Shown piece after piece: positions 1-9,770 of a stretch of 64,000 nucleotides of DNA (positions are counted from its first letter, which is position 1; each line of letters opens with the position of its first letter). This DNA is from Strongylocentrotus purpuratus (taxonomy: Eukaryota > Echinodermata > Echinoidea > Camarodonta > Strongylocentrotidae). The DNA is taken from positions 23,148,879 through 23,212,878 of the forward strand of contig NW_022145599.1 of NCBI RefSeq assembly GCF_000002235.5. Reading direction: 5' to 3'. The position numbers and the translations under genes were made by a program. The notes beneath the pieces are model-generated. The model was not told where the DNA came from, searched no databases, and saw only the letters and a program-made list of their open reading frames with translations.

Positions 1-905
1 ATTGACCTGTCAAGCTCATCAAGTGATTCTGTGGAGGAGTTCGGATTATAGTATACACCGACGTATCTAACCACGTTTTTTCCTAGATCAAGTTTGATCC
101 ATAATAATTCGGCGTTAACTTAGAGTTCGTCTAAGATCTGGGCAGTCATGTTTTTGACTGCGATCATAACTCCGCCATAACCATCGACGCGATCTTTACG
201 GAAGATTTGGTAGTGATCAGGAAAGATTTCACAGTTCTTCATATCCGCATTTAGCCACGTCTCAGTACAAATCAAAATATCAGGTTTTTCAGCTTCCAGT
301 AGAACTTGAAATTCTTCAACTTTGCTTTTAATGCTTTGGAAGTTGATGTTAAATATCTTCAGGCCAGGTCTTTTTTGGTTTGAGTTATGCTGTTTACTGG
401 AACCTTGAACTGGTTGAGCATCAGAGTTTGTATCATTTCGCATATCATTAGTAGTTGCGTTATGAGCCATATTTTGAGCAGTTTGCTTTTGGTCACGTTG
501 TTGTTGGGGCCTGGTGTCATTGTCACATGTCAGTGGTCTACTCCGTTTTGGTTTCCTTTTAGAAGAAACTGTTTTAAGTGTTTCACTGTCGTCAACTTCA
601 GTATTATTCGAAGTATTGAGAGATGAGTCGTCTATGTTCTAGAGTTCACAGTGACGCAGGCAGGGCATAGCCATGCAAAGTCACCAATTTCAGTGAGTTT
701 AGTGTACTCCTCGTCACTGATGTCGCTACAATTGGTGTGGGTCCACCTACCACAGCCGTCGCAACTTAGTGCACGTTGGTTGTCACGAACCTCTTCATCG
801 CACTGGGTGCAGGGAAATTTTATTTTATTAGCAGAATTTCTAGATCTAGTTCTAGACTTTCTAGTCGAAGGCCCTGGTGGGGGTGCAAGTCACCACAAAG
901 TCCCA
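1..905 (-). pseudogene. LINE relic: PHD finger plus APE endonuclease, truncated by window edge
   Basis: Minus-strand remnant of a non-LTR retrotransposon. A Cys4-His-Cys3 PHD-type finger is read from about 811 to 656 (CTQC, then CDGC, WTHTNC and CPAC), preceded by a basic Arg/Ser stretch. That frame stops at 632-634, but a frame shifted by one base is open from about 640 through the methionine at 470 down to 123. It holds the start of an APE endonuclease: the FNINFQS motif (metal-binding Asn), ICTETWL (catalytic Glu) and the GYGGV turn. A TAA at 120-122 interrupts it, after which the same frame stays open to base 1, so the element continues beyond the window. PHD-plus-endonuclease organisation is known from CR1/Jockey-group LINEs; the precise clade is uncertain. 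One frameshift and one stop indicate a dead copy. Confidence 0.75.
656..811 (-). other. PHD-type zinc finger domain of the LINE relic
   Basis: All eight ligands of a Cys4-His-Cys3 finger are visible in order, including the CDGC pair, the Trp-x-His, and the final Trp two residues before CPAC. In LINEs such fingers sit in the N-terminal or ORF1 region and are thought to bind nucleic acid or chromatin; that role is inferred from family knowledge, not shown here. Confidence 0.7.
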
Positions 906-1160
906 AAAGTGAAAGTAAATTGGCAGCAGTAGTTGAGTTTTTTCCAGGTGGAAAATTGATCAACATGGAGGAATATATGCCTCTATTGGCAAGCTTTTTA
1001 ACAATTGTATGACCCTGCGACCTTTGACCTCTAACAAATGCAAAAAGTATATACATGTATATGCAATGCATCTCATTTGATACATTCCATTCATCCTCTC
1101 ACTTTAATACTTTTGTGCAAGTTGATTTTTGCATACGCTTTACCTTCTGGTCTTTCATAG

Positions 1161-1353
1161 GCGCGATAGCTCAGTCGGTAGAGCAGTGGTCTCGTAATCA
1201 GGTGACCCGGGTTCGAAACCAAGGCGATGTGCTAGTGCCCTTTGGTAAGGCATTAATCCTCATTACCACTGTCCCTCGGAGAGGACCTAGGCCGTCGGCC
1301 ATCTGGTTGCTTACTTACAAGCATTTATGCTTTCTTAGCAGTCATGTAAAAGA
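1161..1353 (+). mobile_element. tRNA-derived SINE (tRNA-Thr-like head)
   Basis: The head carries an RNA polymerase III A box (TAGCTCAGTCGG, 1167-1178) and a B box (GGTTCGAAACC, 1210-1220) at tRNA spacing. The anticodon-loop region reads CTCGTAA, as in tRNA-Thr(CGU). The acceptor and T stems do not pair properly, so this is not a working tRNA gene. The body that follows (about 1221-1353) has the short inverted and A/T-rich make-up of a SINE tail; its right end is a guess. Transcription would be by Pol III, and mobilisation by a partner LINE. Confidence 0.7.
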
Positions 1354-1934
1354 ACCACCACCACATATAACCACCACCATAATAACACACGAGTTTGGTG
1401 AATACGCGTCTCATTTGGGTTGCACCATCAGTTGTCACTCTTTTCAAAAGTAAGAAACAAATAATCATCATGGATGTTGTTTTTTTTTTGGGGGGGGGGT
1501 GTCTGAACGAGCCTTAAAAATGGGGTACTCAGAGCCATCTTTACACAGAGCGGCTTGGTTTCAGTTTGTAACTTATAACAAGGCACAATTTTTTTTCTTC
1601 TGTGCTTTATTCAGTTTGGTCGTTAAATGGTACATTGCCCGCCCCATCCTCGATCCCAGCCCCCCCCCCCCCTTAACACAGTCATGAAAAAAAAGACATT
1701 ACCACCCGATCAACAAGGCTTAGCAACTTTGGCGCAAGTCGATGTTTGCACTCTCGCAAACAATGCCTCCTGTTCCTCCTAGCGTGAACACTTTCGACAC
1801 AAATATGATTCTAAATGATTCGGGATAAAAAAACTCTTTCATAAGATGTATAATAATTCACTGCTCATAGATGATTTTCAAAATAATTACCTGGTAGCAA
1901 TTTTCTAGGTGTAAACTTTTTTTTGACTCACACG
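1354..1934. other. Non-genic stretch, homopolymer runs only
   Basis: No supported gene. It contains a T/G run near 1481-1499, a C run near 1663-1672 and A/T-rich filler. The small open frames here have no recognisable domain. Confidence 0.5.
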
Positions 1935-2252
1935 GCCGGTATAGCATATCTCAAATAGGCAGTTTGGTCAGTGGATTGTGACATAGTTGCAGATAGCTTT
2001 CCTGTTTTTTGTGTAGAAAACATTGATTTTGTTCTTTCTTTTCCTAAGCGCCTTCTCCCTCGGGGCAATACTGAAAATATATCATTATACTGTAGGTCCT
2101 CTAAAGAGAAAAGACCCTCCTGAAACATACATTTTTGAGAAATTGAAATTGTTGTCATTTTGTATGTTGGAACAAATGAAAAAGCTGTCTGCCACTACAT
2201 CACAGAGACATTACCGATTCGGCCCATTTGTAGAGCCCATACTACGATGATT
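1935..2252. mobile_element. Diverged MITE-like inverted repeat
   Basis: The segments around 1935-2005 and 2180-2252 are inverted copies of each other at moderate identity. The best-matched core is about 24 bases (1977-2000 against 2183-2206, roughly 20 matches). The two arms therefore encode a similar peptide fragment (KLSAT-SQ) on opposite strands, which explains the small open frames. No clear target duplication was found; an old MITE is the simplest reading. Confidence 0.4.
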
Positions 2253-2935
2253 TCAAAAGAATTGCTCTCAGAAAGCCTAGTCAGAATAGGGTTAATGATA
2301 GCAAGGCAGAGGTATCATTTGGGTGTATCGCACAATTGCACATATCATGACTGAACACAGGCAGCCTGTATGTTAATTAACGCTACAAATTAATGGTGGT
2401 TTTTCATTACAAAAATATAGAGTTACTCCCCCTTTTGCTTTGCAAAATGAACTATTGTGACGTTTGGAGATAACCGTAATATGTTGCTATCTTTACATTC
2501 TGAAGCTGTGTAGCACTGCACATACATGTATAGTATGTAGTTACGCACTCTCATTTGCGATGCGACTCATCTCCAAAGTGCTATGTACATAACATTTCAT
2601 AAAATCACATTTACTTTGTTATTGTCTCAACATGACTCTTGATGACGGAATGGATTTTTTGATAACGTCATTACGAACTTGTAGCGCATGCACAGTTTTT
2701 CCTTCATAATCATTTTGCCTTGCGCCTAGACTAGAAGGAATGCGCAGCAAGAGTTGAAATACGGCTTGCAAGATTTTCAACATGGATGTCGATTTTGACC
2801 CATAATTTCCTGAAAATGGACCATTAAACAGATTTATTGTGTCAAGTTGTTAAAGTGGAACCGATGTATCTAGATCTAGGCCTAATTTTCAAAATAAAAT
2901 AAATTGGATATTCATCTGGTAAAATGTAGGTTTTG
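2253..2935. other. Non-genic stretch, nothing recognised
   Basis: AT-rich sequence with no supported ORF, RNA gene or repeat structure that I could recognise. Confidence 0.45.
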
Positions 2936-3015
2936 GGCTAGACCGAAAACTTCAGTCTCTGATATCGACGGTTGTTCCACTGAGATTGCATCTGGCTCCT
3001 CTGACCGCCTCTATA
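2936..3015 (-). repeat. Partial copy of a ~140-bp interspersed repeat
   Basis: This is the reverse complement of the distal half of the repeats at 6824-6963 and 7364-7501. It shares the GACCGAAA end, the paired GTCTCTGATATCGACGGTTG core and the GGCTCCTCTGACCGCCTCTA block. The other half is missing. Confidence 0.6.
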
Positions 3016-3246
3016 CATAGACTGAATATTGTCATATGGGAACTGAGTGGAACAAATGGTTCGGTTCGGCCGGACTACATGAATGAGATATGCAACAGGA
3101 TTTTCACTCTTTACATCCTCATAAATGCACTTTGGCTGCAATATTCGAATAATTATATTAAACTAGAATTTAATTCGTCACAAAGACGAATAAGGTGGTC
3201 TGTCTAAGTCTTATGATAGATTTGAGAATGGGAGAAGTTATATATG

Positions 3247-3510
3247 ACATCAATGATGATCATGATGAAGATGATGATGATCATGATAGTAAAGGTGATG
3301 ATGATGATAATGATAATGTTATATGATGATAAAAACGATAATGTTAATGATGATGATGATAATGATCATGATCATGATGATGTTAGTGATGATCATCTTC
3401 AGACCATGATGATGATGATGATGATGATGGTGACATTGATGATGATGATGATGATGATGATGATATTGATGATGATGATGATGATGAGCATGAGCATGAT
3501 CCTGACATCT
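3247..3510. repeat. (GAT/ATG)n microsatellite
   Basis: Impure trinucleotide tract of GAT/ATG with A/T interruptions. The Met/Asp/Ile-rich open frame over it is low-complexity and not a gene. Confidence 0.9.
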
Positions 3511-4154
3511 GATTGAAAAAAATGAGGAAATATTTAGATAGCATATAGTCTCAGCTACAACATACTAAGATTTGGGAGAAAACTGTTGAATAACAACCGA
3601 GATACTGGTCAAAACACATTGTCATGCAGATTCATGTTTTGAAATAAGTGACCTCCCATAGACATAACACGCAAATATGACAAATTATGCATTGTCACCT
3701 TTAATCGAATATTTAACTATGATGACGTCATCCAAATGAAAAATAAATGGCATATTTCTGATAGAGAATTATCTCAGCTACAACATATCAAAATCTGGGA
3801 GAAGATCGATCACCGATAAGTGAGATAATCTCAAATAAACAAAGACAAAATGACGTCATCAACAAAATACATTTGTTTGAGTTTAGATGCCAATATGATG
3901 ACTTTATTTCACTTTGTACGAGTCAGGGTGGTATGAAATCATATCTCCAACTCATGCTTTCTCCAACCATGATATAAAAATTGGGGGTCAATGGACTATC
4001 TGAAGAGCTATTTCGATTTTTAAAATGGCATGTTTTTGATCAAATTTGCATTATATTGCCCATAGCAGTACGCGCGGATTTTGAACTTTGACGCACGCTC
4101 ACGGCCTTATGAAATATGAAGAGTGACTGAAATTAATGTAAATTGTCAATTACG

Positions 4155-4673
4155 TTAAAGGTACTATGTCCCTTTTGCAGCCAACCTCAAATGCTGTAGA
4201 ACTTTGCAGGAATTATGAATATGTCATGTATGTCCTATCTGTGAAATTTAAACGTTAGCAGTGTCCTCATATTCAAATTATGCAAGGAAAACCGTTTACC
4301 TGCTAGACTTCACTGTCAGACACTATTGAGTGACTGACTGGCCTTTTTTCTTCTTTGGTAATAACATACATGAAAAGAGTTGTAAAGGGCACATGAGTAT
4401 TTGTCTACATCAATAACCCACTTCTTGTGATGGCCAATATTAAACTGATTGAATCTTTGCGCAGCTTAAAATGTATGACCATTCGGTACAATTGTCTGAA
4501 AATCTATAGCCCTAAAGTCGATTTGACAACTAATAGTTGTTATTTTCCCACTTGAAGACATTTTCAAGCCCCACCTTTTTTAGGGAAGTTCTAAATTAGT
4601 ATTATCTTTCAAATGCAGTTGGAATTTAACTTTTTCATTTTTTTGGCCTGCAAATGGGACATAGTCCCTTTAA
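4155..4673. mobile_element. MITE flanked by TTAA, nested in copy 1
   Basis: Inverted termini AGGTACTATGTCCCTTTTGC (4159-4178) and the complementary GCAAATGGGACATAGTCCCT (4650-4669) lie directly inside TTAA at 4155-4158 and 4670-4673. TTAA duplication is the hallmark of piggyBac- and Kolobok-type insertions. The interior (about 470 bp) has no ORF. It is nested within the larger AGGTGG element and is therefore younger. Confidence 0.7.
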
Positions 4674-5201
4674 GAGGAATCCAAATCATGTAAACATTTT
4701 GAATTTGACATTTTCCGCGCGCTGTGAGCGCGCACAACGCGCCCGGGGACACGTACGGACGGAAAATTTTGAAATGCTTAAAATGACCTGATTCGTACTC
4801 TCCTTTAGTAGTTAAGTGATTTTGAGCTTTTTAAAATTTTGACGCACACGTACGCGCGCGTCATGACCTTTGATGACATGACCTGTTGACCCTTGCCCTA
4901 AAGTATATGTGATATGAATATGAATGACCTTTGCTTATGCATCATGAAGATATGATGGATAACGTGATTTCACAAAATGGCGCCTGGATGACGTCACAAT
5001 ATTCTAATGACCTTGAAAATGTTCATGTCACGTCTCATTACAATGACGTATAATTGTGCCGAATTGTAATGAAATTAACTAAACCAAACTTTAGTTATCC
5101 GGGGCACAAAAAACGGGAAGAAATAAAAATAAAGAATAATAATAATAAATAAAGAAAATTCTGACGAAATCAATAGGTGGTCTGTTGATAACAGACCACC
5201 T

Positions 5202-5784
5202 AATTACAAAAAATAACACAGAAATATTTAATTTGACTTATGATAGCTTGCTCATTTAGATCCTAAATTAATGATTAATCCAAGAAGTCTCATAGTCAAC
5301 ATGATTCGTTGTCATCCATCTTGGTTTTAGTTGATGAATATTCATTCTTTCTTTTCGAGTACGAGTCAGCCCGGCTTGACCCAGTGATAAATTATGAATA
5401 TTCATAAATCCAATATTAAACGAGTGCTCTGATTGGCCATTGGCTATGTTTTGGTAGGTTGACCCAAAAATATATCGGCCGGGTCATGTCAAAGAATACT
5501 ACATGTAGTTCGAATGCATGAATGTACCGTTTCACGGATCCGAGATAAAAATTGGATAACTCATATAAGTAAGTCCGTAAATTTTGCATTTTATAATAGG
5601 TTATCAAATTTTGATAACTGTAATTAGGAGAAAAATATACACCTTTTTTCTATCTGATTTATAAATCAGAAAATTAGATCTAGACACATTGAAAATCGGG
5701 GGTGAAAGTTTCTGTCACAAAGAGGTACAGAAATGGGCCAATCTATCCCCCGGTGCAACTGGTCTGCATTACTGTCTTTGTATG
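5202..5784. other. Non-genic stretch
   Basis: AT-rich sequence with repeated ATGAATATTCAT-like segments (5332-5406). No supported gene or RNA. Confidence 0.45.
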
Positions 5785-5852
5785 GGGCATGTCAACAAAT
5801 GTCAGTTTTATTAAAGAAATGACCCATATCAGACAGTTAGTCTAGTTAGTTT
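5785..5852 (-). repeat. Partial copy of the ~140-bp repeat (proximal half)
   Basis: Reverse complement of the CTGATATGGGTCATTTC..TTGTTGACATTCCCC half found at 6826-6893 and 7366-7428. Together with 2936-3015 it shows that the two halves of this repeat occur separately as well as joined. Confidence 0.65.
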
Positions 5853-6025
5853 TGGGCATAAGTTAGCACCTGGTTAGGTTTTCAATTCAGGCATACCGAC
5901 TTTGCAGGGCAGTCCCTATGGTTCGCTTCTGTCTCTAAAGAGAGAAGCCGACCCTACCTAAATCAGAGGCTAATGAACGAAAGAGACAAAAATTTCGGTC
6001 TAACTGAACTCATTAGTACAACTTC

Positions 6026-6110
6026 AAGTTCACTGACATTCCATTGAAATGCGTGTAGGCCTAGACCCTATGAGGTTTAACACATGTTTCAATGGGATGT
6101 CAGTGAACTT
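6026..6110. repeat. Inverted repeat / hairpin, ~31-bp arms
   Basis: AAGTTCACTGACATTCCATT begins the left arm at 6026; its near-perfect reverse complement ends at 6110, with about 23 bases of loop. A few mismatches. It could be a foldback MITE; nothing indicates an RNA gene. Confidence 0.6.
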
Positions 6111-6351
6111 CTTCTTACTGATGGTTTCACAAAATGCTGCCTAGATGATCGGTCATGACAGAGTTGGCAATTTCAAATTTGTGTTTGATTGATCACAACT
6201 TTCTAATCAGATTTTTCAAATATTTCACTGTCCTGTTACACTCATAGTCATATATCTAGATATAGTCCAAGTCGTTGTCAGATTGGACTTCCCCTTAATA
6301 ATTCCCCATTACTAGACGGTTAGATCTGTCATTGTCAAGTCAAGTGTCAGG

Positions 6352-6407
6352 CTAACTCCGGGAAGCTCCGACACCGGCGCTGCGGTGTCGGAGCTTCCTG
6401 GAGTTAG
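6352..6407. repeat. Very strong GC-rich hairpin, 24-bp stem
   Basis: Arms 6352-6375 and 6384-6407 pair at 23 of 24 positions around an 8-base loop (GGCGCTGC). The stem is GC-rich (it includes GGAAGCTCCGACACC), unlike the AT-rich surroundings. Confidence 0.75.
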
Positions 6408-6444
6408 ATCTAGTCTAGTGCCAGGCAGGAATTCCGCGAAGTCC

Positions 6445-6538
6445 TAGACCGAATTTTCTGTCTCTTACGTTCTTTAGTCTGAGCCGACCTTACCCAAATC
6501 AGAGGCTAACGAACGAAAGAGACAGAAAATTCGGTCTA
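6445..6538. repeat. Foldback repeat with AGACCGAATTTTCTGTCTC ends
   Basis: The arms at 6445-6482 and 6499-6538 are inverted copies with a few differences, around a ~16-base loop. A degraded relative sits at about 5929-6003 (TCAGAGGCTAATGAACGAAA and TTTCGGTCTA shared), so this is a small family and not a one-off. Confidence 0.65.
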
Positions 6539-6823
6539 GCGAAGGCCAAGCTGTTCAAAGCATATCAGAGCTACCAAGTATCACGCATTAGGTGTGACAT
6601 CACGCATTTCGAGGGTCTGAAAACGCTCTCACGCACGGTGCGCGCGCTACATAAAAAAAAAACGCTATACCTTATATGTGTGTTATACCCCCGCTTGGCG
6701 CTCGCGCGCCGAATCACGAAAATGTCACGCATTGCGGATCTTTGAACTTGGCGTCTCTGAACAAATCCTAAACAAAACATAAAATTAAAAGGTTAATGTG
6801 GGCTAGAGTCTAGATCTAGATTA

Positions 6824-6963
6824 GATAGAAATAACCGTCTGATATGGGTCATTTCTTTAATAAAACTGACATTTGTTGACATTCCCCATAGAGGCGGTCA
6901 GAGGAGCCAGATCTCAGCAGAACAACCGTCGTCGATATCAGAGACATGAAGCTTTCGGTCTAG
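6824..6963 (+). repeat. ~140-bp interspersed repeat, full copy
   Basis: Runs from the GAAATAACCGTCTGATATGG block to the AGCTTTCGGTCTA end. It aligns along its length with 7364-7501, and in halves with 5785-5852 and 2936-3015. No ORF; probably a MITE or SINE-like fragment. Confidence 0.65.
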
Positions 6964-7363
6964 ATTAACTCCAGCAAAGCATAGAGAGTCAATGCTAATG
7001 CGTATTGACCTCTAGCTAGCACTGCATACTTGCTGTGAGGCAGGTATTATTAGTGTAGACCCTATACACAAATATACACACCACACAATATTGCATAGAC
7101 TGCACACAATCATGCCGATGGCCGGGCGGCTGTAATGTACATGTAACGTTAGACCTAGGCGGCTAAGAAAAGGTTTGACATTAGACTTACAATTTGAATT
7201 GTTAAATTGAAAAAATTGTATTTTACTGCTAGACCCTATTTAGGTGTCATCAATTGTCATCTACCGATTTTGAGTGAAATCAGTTGAGTTTTGTACAGTC
7301 AACAGTGGTGTTTGAAATGTTGAGAATCAAAAGCACAGCTTTTACTAACTACTAGATCTAGAC

Positions 7364-7501
7364 AGAAATAACTGTCTGATATGGGTCATTTCTTTAATAA
7401 AACTGACATTTGTTGACATTCCCTATAATCGGAGGTCTAGTGGAGCCAGACGTAGTCTCAGTGGAACAACCGACGATTAAAGAGACTGAAGCTTTTGGTC
7501 T
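7364..7501 (+). repeat. ~140-bp interspersed repeat, second full copy
   Basis: Same order of blocks as 6824-6963, from CAGAAATAACTGTCTGATAT to AAGCTTTTGGTCTA, with point differences. The first 65 bases are nearly identical and the distal half is more diverged. Confidence 0.65.
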
Positions 7502-7509
7502 ATTTACCA

Positions 7510-8026
7510 GCCAGCGCCAGGATAGTGATGCTCCTACTACTAGTAAGTACTAGGCTAGTCCTATATGCTATGTGTGGGCTAGTCCAGATCTAAATTACAA
7601 TTAGCAGATTAGTGAATTAGAGGTCTAGTGTTACAACTGTTCCCTACTCATCCGACGATAAACTCACATAATTTGGATTGTACGGCTGTTGTTGACCCCA
7701 CGACATGTTCTGAAATTGAGTCACTGGATATGGGAATGAAACAAATAAAGGAACCAAGTTTAATAAAGAACTTCAGCTGAGTTTAGCGTGTGTTCCTTCT
7801 CCCTAGGCCCTCTATCACTGTCTGCTGCATGTGAGCCAACAAAAGCGACCAATAAGAAGCTCGGGGAAGCAGCGCCAGCAACGAATAACGAATAAGGAGG
7901 TTATATAGTGTCTCCAAAATGCCAATCGAAAAGTAAAAAGAGAATTTCCACGTCTCGGGTGACGGTATAGCGACAACAGTATTGGGTTTAGGTTTGTATA
8001 TGCTTTTAAAACTATATCTTATGACA
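7510..8026. other. Non-genic stretch, nothing recognised
   Basis: No ORF, RNA gene or repeat that I could support. Confidence 0.4.
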
Positions 8027-8172
8027 TTTTAATAATTGATTGATTAATTTTTTCATTCGCCAAGCTTCCAACATACAACAATATACAAAAATAACAGGTC
8101 ATTAAGTCAGCTCGAGCAGGATATCCCCCTCCACGAAAACTCGAGAACTTATATATTTCCAGCCCCCCCCCC
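8027..8172 (-). mobile_element. LINE 3' end with AATC-type tail (minus)
   Basis: On the minus strand this reads from a GGAAATA..CTCGAG block through TATCCTGCTCGAGCTGACTT and TGTATATTGTTGTATGTTGG to an AATCAATCAAT tail. It aligns with the fragments at 11555-11688 and 13828-13961. Short tandem tails of this kind are typical of CR1-group LINE 3' ends; the rest of the element is absent (5' truncation). Confidence 0.6.
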
Positions 8173-8399
8173 CCACTCAGTGTTATTTAGGGTACGCATT
8201 ATGCGTGTTCCCTCCTTTTGAGAACATCCCCCTAAGCCCGGTGTGTAAAGTCAATTTTGTGTACATGTATGTACGAGCAGGGGCGTCTCCAAAGGGGGGT
8301 ATGTGTGTGTGTGTGTGTGGGGGGGGGGGGGTGGGGGTGGGGGATGCGACACCCCCCACCTGTCAGGATATTGTCGGTAAAATTGCGCTGCCGTCGGGA

Positions 8400-8690
8400 A
8401 AAAAGAGAAAAGGGGGAGCGAAAAAAAAAAAAAGAAAGGAAAAGAAAGGAAAGAAAGGAAAAAAAAGGAAAAAAAGAGAAGAAAGAAAGAGAAAAAAGAA
8501 AAAGAGGGAGGAGAGGAATTAAAGAAAGGAAAAGAAAGAAAAGGAAAAAAAGAAGAAAAAAAAGTAAAAGGGAAACAAACGAAACGGGGAATGAAAGAGA
8601 GGAGAGAGAGGGGAGGTAAGAGCCCGAGAGAGGAGGAGTGGGAGTAAAAGAGAGAAGGGGGTTGTTGGGTGGAGTCGTCTCGTGAGCAAG
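8400..8690 (+). repeat. Purine-only (GAAA/GGAA) tract
   Basis: Almost uninterrupted A/G on the plus strand for close to 290 bases. Its inverted counterpart (pyrimidine tract) is at about 30360-30601. The Lys/Arg/Glu-rich open frames over it are artefacts of composition. Confidence 0.85.
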
Positions 8691-8989
8691 AAAGACAAGA
8701 GTAAATATGTTGCTATGTCGGGTCAGCTGTGTCGGTATTCTTGCTCGATCCTTGTGTACTATATCAATGCAGAAGTTTGAAGTCGGTGAGATGTATATTG
8801 TCGGTCGGCCGACAAGTTTTTTTCCCCTACGAACTGTGACTTTTTATCCGCTGTGACGACTTCGAGAGTGACTACAACTACAATACTTTTATTTTCTCGA
8901 AATTTCACTTTCCTATAATATCAGCTAAAGAATTCAGAGGTTTAAAATTTTCGGGGAAACTAAATTCAAACAAGGTTTAAGAGTCAACA

Positions 8990-9770
8990 ATGGTACGACG
9001 AATCGTCTTCTTTTCTCTATATTGTGATGAAACGCCAAAAATTCCGCGCTTTTCGCGGGGGGGGGGGGGGAAGACTTTATTTAGACGAGTCGAGAACGGT
9101 GTAACGAATCGTCTTCTTTCTCTAATGATTTAAGGAAACGTCAAAACTTCCGCACTTCGCACGAGAGGGGGGAACTGAATGCAGACAAATAGGGCTTATT
9201 AAGAGTCGAAAACGGTACAACGAATCGTCTTCTTTCTCTAATAATTTAAGGAAACTTCAAAGCTTCCGCGCTTCGCGCGAGAGGGGGAAACTGAATTCAG
9301 ATGAATAGGGCTTAATAAGAGTCGAAAACGGTACAACGAATCGTCTTCTTTCTCTAATAATTTAAGGAAAAAGTTCAAAGCTTCCGCGCTTCGCGCGAGA
9401 GGGGGAAACTGAATTCAGACAAATAGGGCTTATTAAGAGTCGAAAACGGTACAACGAATCGTCTTCTTTCTCTAATGATTTAAGGAAACGTCAAAACGTC
9501 CGCGTTTCCCACGAGAGGGGGAAACTGAATTCAGACAAATAGGGCTTCTTAAGAGTCGAAAACGATACAACGAATAATCTTCTTTCTCAAATAATTTAAG
9601 GAAACGTCAAAGCTTCCGCGCTTCGCGCGAGAGGGGGAAACTGAATTCAGATGATATAGGGCTTAATAAGAGTCGAGAACAGTACACCGAATCGTCTGCT
9701 TTTTCTCATAATTTAATGAAACGTCAAAGCTTCCGCGCTTCGCGCGGGAGGCCTATCACCCACGTCCCCC
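8990..9770 (+). repeat. Satellite A array, ~115-bp monomers (7 units)
   Basis: The recurring block CGAATCGTCTTCTTTCTCTA recurs near 9000, 9106, 9219, 9338, 9457, 9571 and 9689, a spacing of 105-119 bases. Each unit also has a CCGCGCTTCGCGCG-type inverted repeat and a GAGGGGGAAACTGAATTCAG block. It sits wholly inside the CAGGGGCG element. Confidence 0.85.

Larger units (their letters stand above)
3193..5201 (+). mobile_element. 2.0-kb non-autonomous DNA transposon, AGGTGGTCTG termini (copy 1)
   Basis: The segment starts AGGTGGTCTG (3193-3202) and ends CAGACCACCT (5192-5201), a perfect 10-bp terminal inverted repeat. A second inverted AGGTGGTCTG lies just inside the right end (5175-5184), making a terminal hairpin. 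A related element in the opposite orientation lies at 42898-44110. Inside are a GAT-type microsatellite, a TTAA-flanked MITE and several TGACGTCA palindromes. There is no transposase ORF, so it would rely on an enzyme supplied in trans. No convincing target duplication, so the superfamily is unassigned. Confidence 0.65.

Noticed and set aside
1161..1233. Functional tRNA-Thr gene
   Set aside because: A and B boxes are good but the acceptor and T-stem do not pair and SINE body sequence follows.
3244..3516. Met/Asp-rich ORF
   Set aside because: It is the translation of a GAT/ATG microsatellite.
8205..8619. Lys/Arg/Glu-rich ORFs
   Set aside because: They overlie a purine-only tract in two frames at once; compositional artefact.
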